DNA of 35,748 bases from assembly GCA_017524785.1 (NCBI GenBank), contig JAFXUY010000036.1, positions 1 to 35,748 of the forward strand, given 5' to 3'. A model generated the notes under the pieces. That model searched no databases. It saw only the letters and a list, made by a program, of their open reading frames with translations, and was not told where the DNA came from. This document shows positions 14,171-22,615 of the stretch, in pieces. The stretch comes from Bacteroidales bacterium. GTDB taxonomy: Bacteria; Bacteroidota; Bacteroidia; Bacteroidales; P3. Every line of letters starts with the position of its first letter. The first letter of the stretch is position 1. The translations under genes were made by a program, and so were the position numbers.

Positions 14171-16864
14171 ATGTCTAAAAAACGAGACAACAAACTTCTG
14201 AGGCAATCGATAATAAAAGTAAGGAGGACTGATGAGATAAGAAAAACATTTCGAATTATGGCATTGTTGTTTCTAATGTCAAACGCAACACAGGTATGGG
14301 CGGCGCATAGCTATGTTGCTCCGTCGGGTCAACATATTTACTACTCGGTTATATCAGGTGGTGTCGAAATTGTTTCTCCGTATAATTCTTCATCAAATCC
14401 TTGGGGTAATGCCGTAAAACCCACAGGAAACCTTGTTATTCCCGATAGCATAGTCCTTGATAATGGCACAAAATTTCCTGTCACTTCTATTGGCAACAAT
14501 GCTTTCTGGGGATGCAGTGGTCTGACCTCGGTAACCATTCCAAATTCTGTTACACATATAGGCCAGTCTGCATTCGGCCTATGTACAGGATTGACCCAAG
14601 TTAACTATTTAGGCACACCCGAAGAGTGGTATGCTATGTCAATTGGTAATGCTGGTAGCCCCGTTATACACTCGCGAAACCTTTTCTTTAATGGTATCCC
14701 GTTGAATCATTTGGTTCTTCCTGACACCACAACTACAGTCAATACCAATTTCCGTTACGATACAATGCTCTATACTGTCATAATCCCAGAAGGCGTAACC
14801 GCAATCGAAGGTTATGCCTTTTATAATTGCAGTGGGCTGACATCAGTGACCATTCCAGATTCCGTTACCAGCATCGGAGTGTTTGCCTTTTATGGTTGTA
14901 CGGGTTTGACATCAGTGACAATTCCAAACTCTGTTACCAGCATTGGAAATGCTGCTTTTAAAGATTGCAGTGGGTTGATATCGGTGGCTTTCAATGCCGA
15001 CAGTTGCGCATTTGCAGGAAATCAAATCTATAACTATAGGGTGTTTGCTGGTTGCTCAAATATCACCAGCTTTACTTTTGGAAACAATGTAAAACGCATT
15101 CCTGCTTTCTTGTGTATTGGAATGGCAGGATTGACTTCAATTTCCATTCCTGATAGTGTCACCCACATTGAGGTAGCAGCTTTTGATAGTTGTGTTGGAT
15201 TGACATCGGTTAATATACCAACCTCTGTAACATATCTTAGCGGTTTTTCAAATTGTACAGGCCTCACATCTGTGACAATTCCAAACTCTGTTACAACCAT
15301 CGGGAATTGTGCCTTTATGAATAGTTCGGGTTTAACAACGGTATCCATACCAAACTCTGTTACCGAAATTTGGGATGATGCCTTTCGTGGTTGTAGTGGA
15401 TTGACTTCAATAACAATTCCAGGCTCCATTACTATCATTTGTAGGGAGGCCTTTTATCAATGTACAGGCTTGACATCTTTGACCATTCCAAACCCTGTTA
15501 CAAGCATTGGGGAGTTGGCCTTTGGAGATTGCAGTGAATTGACATCGGTGACGTTTCTTGCTGACAGTTGTCTTAATCTAGGTTATGGTTATCTTACTAC
15601 GCACTATGCTCAAAATCCCATATTCTATAATTGTACAAATCTCACTTCCATCAATATCGGTAGCAATGTAAAACGAATTCCCGAATATGCGTTTTCCTAC
15701 CTTCCTGCCCAATGCTCTGTTAATATTCCCAATACAAATTCAATAGAATATATTGGTGACAAGGCTTTCATTGACTGCAACGGACTTGATTCCATTATGC
15801 TGTTTAATTCTGTGTCATATATAGGAGAGAGCGCATTCCGTGGTGACTCTAACTTACTATCGGTTATTCTCTCTAATGGACCGACGCACATCAAATCAAA
15901 TACGTTTTGTGACTGTAGTAGTCTGAGTTTAATTACTCTGCCTAATAATTGCACTTATCTTTGCGATTCTGCATTTTATGGTTGCAGTAATTTAACGGAG
16001 ATAACAATACCTGCAAGCGTAGACTCTATAATGGATTATTCGTTTCGACATTCTTCTTTACAAGAAATCACATTCTTAAACCCCACACCACCCCGATACA
16101 TTAGTTCATTGGCGTTCTGGGGAGGGGCCTCATCAGGAATGATTGTGAATATACCTTGTGGAAGTCAATCCCAATATTCAACTCGTCTTCAACATTATTC
16201 CTACTTAAATTTTAATTATGTGGAGCATATGTTTGAGTTCTCCGCAGTTTCGGAAGATGAAAGTAAAGGTGTTGTATATCTTCAACAAGAGCCAACGTGC
16301 ACCAACCGTGTTGCCGTGCTGTCCGCAATACCAGCCAACGGCTACCGATTCGACCACTGGAGCACGGGCTGCACTAACAACCCCTATACGATGACTGTCA
16401 CAAGTGACACCACAATAACAGCCTTCTTTGTGGAATATATACCTGAGACGTATAATGTCACTGTCACCGTAGACAATCCTGCGACAGGTAGCGTTACGGG
16501 AGGCGGGGTCTATGAGGATGGTTCATCCGTAACCATTACGGCATACCCAGCCGACGGCTACCGCTTCGACTACTGGAGCACTGGCAGCACCGACAATCCA
16601 TATACGCTGACTGTCACCAGCGACACCACCATTATAGCCTACTTCGTCTCGAATGGTGGCACAGAGAGTATCGACGAGGTCGGAGAAAACGACATCCGAA
16701 TAAGCGTGTTCAATGGGTGTATCGGCGTTGAAGGCGTTGAACAAAAAGACATACAAGTGTACGACATTACAGGACGCATCGCAGACAACCGAGCCTTGCC
16801 GTCAGGAGTGTACATCGTCAAGATAGGTCAATACCCCGCTCGCAAAGTGGTTGTGATTAATTGA
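14171..16864 (+). CDS. BspA-like leucine-rich repeat surface protein with InlB-type repeats and T9SS sorting end
   Basis: From ATG 14171 the protein is 897 residues. A basic N-terminus leads into a hydrophobic signal segment (IMALLFLMSNATQVWA). Residues ~95-645 are LRR_5 (BspA/TpLRR) repeats of ~23 residues, with the unit CSGLTSVTIPNSVTSIGxxAF. Residues ~694-830 hold two divergent InlB B-repeats (PADGYRFDYWSTGSTDNPYT, SDTTIxAYF). The last ~60 residues, with ISVFNGCIGVEG, DITGRI and SGVYIVKIGQYPARKVVVIN, look like a T9SS type A sorting signal. BspA-type proteins bind host or bacterial surfaces. The frame is open from 14003 and ATG 14258 is another possible start. Cargo of the island, with its own promoter and long leader. 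Confidence 0.85.
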   Translation: MSKKRDNKLLRQSIIKVRRTDEIRKTFRIMALLFLMSNATQVWAAHSYVAPSGQHIYYSVISGGVEIVSPYNSSSNPWGNAVKPTGNLVIPDSIVLDNGTKFPVTSIGNNAFWGCSGLTSVTIPNSVTHIGQSAFGLCTGLTQVNYLGTPEEWYAMSIGNAGSPVIHSRNLFFNGIPLNHLVLPDTTTTVNTNFRYDTMLYTVIIPEGVTAIEGYAFYNCSGLTSVTIPDSVTSIGVFAFYGCTGLTSVTIPNSVTSIGNAAFKDCSGLISVAFNADSCAFAGNQIYNYRVFAGCSNITSFTFGNNVKRIPAFLCIGMAGLTSISIPDSVTHIEVAAFDSCVGLTSVNIPTSVTYLSGFSNCTGLTSVTIPNSVTTIGNCAFMNSSGLTTVSIPNSVTEIWDDAFRGCSGLTSITIPGSITIICREAFYQCTGLTSLTIPNPVTSIGELAFGDCSELTSVTFLADSCLNLGYGYLTTHYAQNPIFYNCTNLTSINIGSNVKRIPEYAFSYLPAQCSVNIPNTNSIEYIGDKAFIDCNGLDSIMLFNSVSYIGESAFRGDSNLLSVILSNGPTHIKSNTFCDCSSLSLITLPNNCTYLCDSAFYGCSNLTEITIPASVDSIMDYSFRHSSLQEITFLNPTPPRYISSLAFWGGASSGMIVNIPCGSQSQYSTRLQHYSYLNFNYVEHMFEFSAVSEDESKGVVYLQQEPTCTNRVAVLSAIPANGYRFDHWSTGCTNNPYTMTVTSDTTITAFFVEYIPETYNVTVTVDNPATGSVTGGGVYEDGSSVTITAYPADGYRFDYWSTGSTDNPYTLTVTSDTTIIAYFVSNGGTESIDEVGENDIRISVFNGCIGVEGVEQKDIQVYDITGRIADNRALPSGVYIVKIGQYPARKVVVIN

Positions 16865-16889
16865 CCACAAAGACAGACCAAACAAAAAC

Positions 16890-16919
16890 AACGGGTTTCC
16901 AAAAAGGAAGCCCGTTTTT
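16890..16919. terminator. Bidirectional terminator between adhesin and integrase
   Basis: ACGGGTTTCC and GGAAGCCCGT (one G-T wobble) flank AAAAA and are followed by TTTT on the plus strand, with A-rich sequence on the other side. It can end both the adhesin transcript and the convergent integrase transcript. Confidence 0.75.
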
Positions 16920-16920
16920 G

Positions 16921-18042
16921 TTATTCCACTTTTATTTTATCATCAACCGACAGGACTTCCACTAAATGCTCGGTGCTTTGAACTTGCTTTATGTAGGTTT
17001 GAATGTTTTGAATGTTTCTACCAAGCAAGGTTGCCAAGTCGTTTAATGGTACGTTCTTGTTGATGAGTTCTGTCGCATAGCTGTGGCGGGCGTGGTAATA
17101 TGTGAGTTTCGGCGTAAAATCAAGGGTGCTTAACTGATAATTGATTACCTTTTCCCACATTCGCTTATTACGTTTGGGGTATTTGGCTTTCTCTTCAAGG
17201 ATGAAATTAATCAATTTGTCGCTTTCATCATCTTTTTTTGTTATTACCTTGGCTTCTTGATTTGTTTTCTGGCGGTTAATATGCCCAACGTAATAAGGAC
17301 TGTATTTGCCTTTTACAATTTCCAAATTGTTTAAGTCAAAACGCAAAAGGTCAACCAAGGCAAGTCCACAGAAACGATAACAGGCAAGCCACCAGCCAGC
17401 ACCTTCATTCCCCGACTCCCAAGCAGCCCTGATTTGGTTTATTTCATCCTCGCTACGAGCTTTGGGGTTTAGGGGTGGCCTGATTCCCTCTGACTTGAAT
17501 TTCCATCCCTGAAACGGGTTGTTTTTTAGGTAGCCCATTTCAACACCAAAGTTAAACAAACTTTTTAGGGTTGATAGCCTTTGCCAAACACCACCTACTT
17601 TGGCTGTTCTTAGCCAATTTTTCGCAGCACCCTGCAACATTGAGGTTGTAACTCTCTCAGTTGGGATGTCGCCGAAGTAGTCGTTCCAATGTTTAATAGC
17701 AAACTTGTAGTTGATAACAGTACGCTCACTGAATTTGCGTTGCTTTTCAAGCTCTCTGGCTATGTCTTCAAGGGTCTTTTTTCGTTGATGCCTACGGTTA
17801 AGACACTCGCTGGCGGTAAACTCTTCGCCTTGCTGCATTAACCAATCAATGCTTGCCTCTATGTCGTTTACACGTTCCCTGATGTCGGGAATACTGTGCC
17901 ATTCATCTTCTTTTTTTAGCCAATGACCTGTATTTTCTTTGGCGCGACCTCTCCAAGTAACTAAAATTTGAGCTGGCGACATTCCATCACGCTTTTTGTC
18001 GGTAGCGAGGATAACTCTTACTGTGGGTCGTTTCGTTTTCAT
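16921..18042 (-). CDS. Tyrosine recombinase (phage/ICE-type integrase)
   Basis: A 373-residue integrase with the Bacteroidota layout: an N-terminal arm-type DNA-binding domain (VILATDKKRDGMSPAQILVTWRG), a SAM-like core-binding domain (about 100-195, SERTVINYKFAIKHWNDYFG), and a catalytic domain. In the last, Arg319 and His320 are in TYYHARHSYAT, the distal box is LLGRNIQNIQ, and the nucleophile is Tyr350 in IQTYIK. The first catalytic Arg is not at its usual place: the segment reads YRFCGLALVDLLRF, as in divergent Bacteroidota integrases, with Arg two residues earlier. It marks the right edge of the island. A -7 half-site (complement of 18106-18113) precedes it. Confidence 0.88.
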   Translation of the reverse strand: MKTKRPTVRVILATDKKRDGMSPAQILVTWRGRAKENTGHWLKKEDEWHSIPDIRERVNDIEASIDWLMQQGEEFTASECLNRRHQRKKTLEDIARELEKQRKFSERTVINYKFAIKHWNDYFGDIPTERVTTSMLQGAAKNWLRTAKVGGVWQRLSTLKSLFNFGVEMGYLKNNPFQGWKFKSEGIRPPLNPKARSEDEINQIRAAWESGNEGAGWWLACYRFCGLALVDLLRFDLNNLEIVKGKYSPYYVGHINRQKTNQEAKVITKKDDESDKLINFILEEKAKYPKRNKRMWEKVINYQLSTLDFTPKLTYYHARHSYATELINKNVPLNDLATLLGRNIQNIQTYIKQVQSTEHLVEVLSVDDKIKVE

Positions 18043-18105
18043 TACTTCGTGTCATTGCAGTTATGTTACAATAACAGAAGCTTGACGTTTTTATTGTGAA
18101 AACAT

Positions 18106-18113
18106 CAAAATTA
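18106..18113 (-). promoter_or_regulatory. -7 element for the integrase gene
   Basis: Complement reads TAATTTTG, 64 bases upstream of the integrase ATG; no clear -33. Nearby inverted repeats ACAATAA/TTATTGT (18068-18074, 18091-18097) and GTGAAAA/TTTTCAC could be integrase or excisionase binding sites. Confidence 0.35.
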
Positions 18114-18123
18114 TTTTCACCCT

Positions 18124-18135
18124 TTATTTACCCCC
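18124..18135 (+). repeat. Candidate right attachment-type repeat
   Basis: TTATTTACCCCC matches 9794-9805 at 11 of 12 bases and lies between the integrase and the first host gene on the right. Confidence 0.25.
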
Positions 18136-18202
18136 ATCTTTATAAAACGATGGAATATAATTTATAAAGCATTTCAACTGGAAGACCCCGAAGAACTGAT
18201 AA

Positions 18203-18982
18203 TCATTTAAACCTTAGGAGAACACTGTCGTTCACTCGCAGGCCGATAAGGCGTGCGAGTGAACTTTCTTTTAGGGCCAGCTCGAGCAGGCCTGTGGCCG
18301 AGACGGTGAGGCGCATTTTGTGGTTCGGGTCGCTGTTGGAACGCTGCTGGTGGTAGTCGAGCATAAGCTCGGTGACCTCTGCATCGCGCACGGTGAGCAC
18401 GAAGTTGCGGCTGCCGCGCAGCTCTGCGAATTCGCGGTAGGTCATGCCCAGATAGGCGTTGCCGTAGCTGTCTATGTGATGCACGTAGATGCGGTAGTTG
18501 TCGCCCTGCTTTATGTATCGCGGCAGGGTGCGCTGCTTTATCTGTGCCGGGGGCTCGCCCAGGTCGCGCATGGTGGCTCCGCGCAGCAGCTTGGCGGCAG
18601 CGGGGACGAAAAGGTTGTAGGCGGCGAAGTTGTATATCACGCCCTCTTCTGTCGGCAGCAGGCTTACGTCCTCGATTTCGTCGCCGAACACCATGTGGGG
18701 CAGGCCGTTGTCGGAGCAGAGGTAATACTGGTTGCGGGCTTTCACGCACAGATAGGGTTGCTGCGAGGCAACGTCGATGATATGCACCGTGCCGGGAGGG
18801 AACCCCAGGCAGGCGTGACGTACCACGAAGGTGGCCGTCATCACATTGTACGCCTCAAGCTTGTGGCAGATGTCTACCACCTGCACATTGTCGACAAGGT
18901 TGTAGAGAAGGCCTTTTACCATTCCGGCAAAGAAGCTTCCGTCGCCCCAATCGGTTGTCAGTGTTACTATTGGCGTATTCAT
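18203..18982 (-). CDS. S-adenosyl-L-methionine hydroxide adenosyltransferase (SAM hydrolase) family protein
   Basis: A 259-residue member of the DUF62/SAM_adeno_trans family, which converts S-adenosylmethionine and water to adenosine and methionine and is related to fluorinases and chlorinases. Signatures seen are the N-terminal TLTTDWGDGSFFAGMVKG with Asp11, VVDICHKLEAYNV, PPGTVHIIDV, SDNGLPHMVF, and HIDSYGNAYLG in the second domain. The ATG at 18982 is chosen: the upstream TTG at 18994 overlaps the minus-strand -7 box. The gene is divergent from sufC and shares its promoter region. GC content is host-like, so it is the first chromosomal gene right of the island. Confidence 0.88.
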   Translation of the reverse strand: MNTPIVTLTTDWGDGSFFAGMVKGLLYNLVDNVQVVDICHKLEAYNVMTATFVVRHACLGFPPGTVHIIDVASQQPYLCVKARNQYYLCSDNGLPHMVFGDEIEDVSLLPTEEGVIYNFAAYNLFVPAAAKLLRGATMRDLGEPPAQIKQRTLPRYIKQGDNYRIYVHHIDSYGNAYLGMTYREFAELRGSRNFVLTVRDAEVTELMLDYHQQRSNSDPNHKMRLTVSATGLLELALKESSLARLIGLRVNDSVLLRFK

Positions 18983-18990
18983 ATCGGAGT

Positions 18991-19039
18991 GCAAAGATAC
19001 ACATTTTTTTAATATCTGCGAAAAAATATGTATCTTTGC
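18991..19039. promoter_or_regulatory. Divergent promoter region, SAM hydrolase and sufC
   Basis: Two -7 boxes face apart: TATCTTTG on the minus strand (complement of 18992-18999) and TATCTTTG on the plus strand (19031-19038), forming an inverted repeat GCAAAGATACA/TGTATCTTTGC. The -33 elements are imperfect (TTTA for sufC at 19008-19011). Minus-strand transcription would start only a few bases before ATG 18982, so that message is nearly leaderless. Confidence 0.65.
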
Positions 19040-19101
19040 TTTACGGCTTGTTGCCGACAGATGTAAATATAAATATAGTAATCAAATAATTGCAATAGAA
19101 T

Positions 19102-19869
<768 letters not shown>

Positions 19870-19878
19870 TGAGGAATT

Positions 19879-20811
19879 ATGATTAGGAAAGACCAATTGC
19901 CCAAGATATGGAACGACGACTGGCGCTGCGAGGCCCAGCGGCAGAGACTCGTCGTGGAACGCGGACAGCAGATGGTGGCTGTATTGTGCCATCTTGCCGA
20001 TGCCCCTATGTTCATGCTGCGCGAGGACGAGGGCTACACGGTGATGCCCGATGTGGAGAATGCGGCCCTCGAGATAGAGGCCGGCGCCAAGGTCAGCATC
20101 TATCGTTTGCAGGGCGTCAACACCCCATTGCGCCACATCACGCAGCTCGACATCACCATGCAGGAGGGCGCCAGCCTCGACCTTTGCACGGTGACCCTCG
20201 GTGGCGGACACGTCAGAAACAACATCACCGTGCGTATGCAGGGCGAAGGTTGCACGCTGAATGCCGACGGGCTCTACCTGATTGACCGTGAGCAAGAGTG
20301 CGACAACTATATCTTCGTCGAGCATGCCAAGCCCCATTGCGAGAGCCGCGAGATGTACAAGGGCATCATGGACGACTCGGCGCGGGCCCGCTTCAACGGA
20401 CATGTGCTGGTGCAGGACGGCGCTGTGAAGACCGAAGCCTATATGACCAACCGCAACATACTGCTCACCGACAAGGCTCATGTCGACACACGTCCGTTCC
20501 TTGAGATATACAACGACGATGTCAAGTGCTCGCATGGCTCGACCATCGGTCAGCTCGACGAGCAGGCCAAGTTCTACTTGATGACCCGTGGCATCAGCGA
20601 GCGCACGGCAGTGACCATGCTCAGCTATGCCTTCTGCGACGAAGTGGTGCGCAGCATCGCCATAGCCTCGCTGCGCGACGCTGTCGGCGACATGGTGAAG
20701 AAGCGCCTGCACGGCGAGCTGTCGCCCTCGTGCGACGAATGTGCCATACGTTGCACCACGCCATGCCACGGCGAGATGGTCGACTTCAAGATAGACCCGA
20801 ACAAGCTGTAA
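19879..20811 (+). CDS. sufD: Fe-S cluster scaffold protein SufD, short form
   Basis: A 310-residue SufB/SufD-family beta-helix protein that pairs with SufC in cluster assembly. The conserved core is present: YNDDVKCSHGSTIGQLDEQAKFYLMTRGIS, with the Cys/His pair of the SufBD core, and the preceding NRNILLTDKAHVDTRPFLEI. It is some 100 residues shorter than typical SufD at the N-terminus. The C-terminus ends with four Cys at 285, 288, 292 and 296 (CDECAIRCTTPC), a pattern that could bind metal. The start at ATG 19879 gives a 9-base gap after sufC, and no longer frame is evident. Cotranscribed with sufC. Confidence 0.88.
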   Translation: MIRKDQLPKIWNDDWRCEAQRQRLVVERGQQMVAVLCHLADAPMFMLREDEGYTVMPDVENAALEIEAGAKVSIYRLQGVNTPLRHITQLDITMQEGASLDLCTVTLGGGHVRNNITVRMQGEGCTLNADGLYLIDREQECDNYIFVEHAKPHCESREMYKGIMDDSARARFNGHVLVQDGAVKTEAYMTNRNILLTDKAHVDTRPFLEIYNDDVKCSHGSTIGQLDEQAKFYLMTRGISERTAVTMLSYAFCDEVVRSIAIASLRDAVGDMVKKRLHGELSPSCDECAIRCTTPCHGEMVDFKIDPNKL

Positions 20812-20815
20812 TAAG

Positions 20816-22615
20816 GTGAAAGATGACAGGCAAAAGGAGAAAGAGGGTTGGCGCGTCTGTATCGTTGCGCTGATCATTGCCTTTTGTATTTCTCCTTTTG
20901 CGTCGAATGCCCAGTGTGGCGTGAAGGTGAAGGCCGGCGACAAGGCTGCCTACAACGAGGCGCTGGCGCAATACAACAGTCACAAATATCGCCAGTCGGC
21001 CACATTGCTGCGCAAGGTGGCAGGCAAAAACCCCAAGGCCGCCGACCCACAGTTCTGGCTTGGCATGAACGCCGTTGCCGACGGCTTCAACGCCACGGCC
21101 ATCCGTCGCTACTTCACCAAGTGCATAGAGCTTTGCCCCAATTATCCCAATCCGCTGGCCCACTTCTATATGGGCATGATACACTATACCGACAGCCGGT
21201 TTGACGATGCCGTGGCCGAGCTGAACCAATACTTCGACGGCGCCAACGGCAATGACGACAAACTGGTCTCTGCCGCCTACGAGGAGGCTTCGAACTACCT
21301 CTATTGGTCGCAGTTTCTAGCCGATGCCATGCTCAATATGGCACCGTTCGACCCGCAGCAGGTGGAGGGTGTGAGTTCGGGCTTGAACGAGGCCCTGCCG
21401 TATCTTACCGTCGATGGGCAGACCTTCTATTATCTGCGCGAGATGCCTGTAAGCCGAGAGAAGACTTTTTACCACCGCGAACTCGAGGAGCGTCGCTGGC
21501 AGATATGTATGAGTCGCCGCAAAGACAGCACGTGGAGCAAGGGTGTAGAACTGCCGCCGCCGTTCAACAGCGGCGACCCCGAGGGCAGCGTCAGCATAAC
21601 TGCCGACGGTAGAGAACTCTACTATTCCATCATACGCCGCAAGAACGGTTACAACAACAGCGACATATACCGGGCCGAGTGGAAAGCCGAGGCCGGGAAA
21701 TGGACGGTGGCGCCGCTGGGGCCGCAAGTGAACGGCGAGAAGACGTGGGAGTCGCAGCCTTCGGTGAGTGCCGACGGGCAGACACTCTACTTCGCCTCGA
21801 ACCGTGGTGGTGGGCAGGGTGGTACCGATATATGGCGTTGCCGCCGTCTAGGGAACGGCGACTGGGGAAGGGCCGAGAACCTCGGCACCAATATAAACAC
21901 CTCGGGCAACGAGCGTTTCCCGTTCGTGGCTGCCGACGGACACACCCTATATTTCCTCAGCGACGGCTGGCAGGGCTTCGGTGGCTACGATGTCTACTTC
22001 TGTAACCTCAACGACACCTACGGCAACCGTCCCACAAATCTCGGCTTGCCGATAAACACCGAAGGCGACGAGATAAGCTTCGGTGTCACTGCCGACGGGC
22101 GGCAGGGCTATTTCGCCGGGCGTACCGAGACATCGCGCAGCAGCGATATTCTGATGTTCGACCTTTATCCTGCAGCTCGGCCCGAGCCTATGACGATGCG
22201 ACGGATGAAGGTGACCGGTAACAACGGCGTGCGTGACACGGTGTTGGTGCTTGCCGAGAAAAACCTGTCGACGGTGACCGTGGCCGAAGGTGGCATGTTG
22301 CCTGCAATATATTGCCGCACGGCGTATAAGATGCCGACAACGGTGACTTTGAACGACACGCTGGCGCCTCTGGCCGTGACCTTCCTCAGCGGAAGCCGTC
22401 TGACGCCAGAGGGCGAGTTGGTGACCGATGCGCTGGCGGCCTGGCTGATAGAGAATCCTCGTGTGCATCTGGCCATCGAGTGCCCCAAATACACCGACGC
22501 CAAGACCGTCTACGACCGCTTGAAGAAGAAAGGTCTCCGTGCCGAGCGCTTCGATGTCCGTGGGGGCTCAGAGTACTCGCAGCCTCAAATAAGAAGAATA
22601 ACTGACCAACAATGA
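20816..22615 (+). CDS. PorE-like TPR/PD40 outer-envelope protein
   Basis: A 599-residue exported protein: a hydrophobic signal (about residues 12-32, ending SNAQ), TPR-like helices (residues ~40-160, with ADPQFWLGMNAVADGFNATA), then PD40/WD40-like beta-propeller repeats (about 190-440; units such as SADGQTLYFASNRGGGQGGTDIW). The C-terminal ~80 residues (LSGSRLTPEGELVTDALAAWLIENPRVHLAIE) look like a degenerate OmpA/peptidoglycan-binding domain. This order matches PorE of the type IX secretion system, although PorE homologues are numerous and not all serve T9SS. The start is GTG 20816, four bases after the sufD stop; no ATG is near. It overlaps the following ABC exporter by ATGA. Confidence 0.72.
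   Translation: MKDDRQKEKEGWRVCIVALIIAFCISPFASNAQCGVKVKAGDKAAYNEALAQYNSHKYRQSATLLRKVAGKNPKAADPQFWLGMNAVADGFNATAIRRYFTKCIELCPNYPNPLAHFYMGMIHYTDSRFDDAVAELNQYFDGANGNDDKLVSAAYEEASNYLYWSQFLADAMLNMAPFDPQQVEGVSSGLNEALPYLTVDGQTFYYLREMPVSREKTFYHRELEERRWQICMSRRKDSTWSKGVELPPPFNSGDPEGSVSITADGRELYYSIIRRKNGYNNSDIYRAEWKAEAGKWTVAPLGPQVNGEKTWESQPSVSADGQTLYFASNRGGGQGGTDIWRCRRLGNGDWGRAENLGTNINTSGNERFPFVAADGHTLYFLSDGWQGFGGYDVYFCNLNDTYGNRPTNLGLPINTEGDEISFGVTADGRQGYFAGRTETSRSSDILMFDLYPAARPEPMTMRRMKVTGNNGVRDTVLVLAEKNLSTVTVAEGGMLPAIYCRTAYKMPTTVTLNDTLAPLAVTFLSGSRLTPEGELVTDALAAWLIENPRVHLAIECPKYTDAKTVYDRLKKKGLRAERFDVRGGSEYSQPQIRRITDQQ

Larger units (their letters stand above)
9850..18202. mobile_element. AT-rich accessory island with serine recombinase and tyrosine integrase
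   Basis: Between two GC-rich, convergent host genes (DUF3078 plus, SAM hydroxide adenosyltransferase minus) lies about 8.3 kb of visibly AT-rich DNA. It contains a tyrosine integrase at its right edge, a small serine recombinase, phage-type small genes, a winged-helix replication-like protein, a HAD phosphatase and a BspA-like adhesin. Boundaries are not proven. A candidate short direct repeat TTATTT[G/A]CCCCC occurs at 9794-9805 and 18124-18135. No tRNA target, transfer genes or capsid genes are present, so it may be a satellite-like or decayed integrative element, or two nested elements. Confidence 0.6.

Noticed and set aside
14430-16100. Possible CRISPR-like or DNA repeat array
   Set aside because: The repeats are coding LRR units of about 69 bases with variable sequence and an open reading frame; there are no conserved direct repeats with unique spacers.
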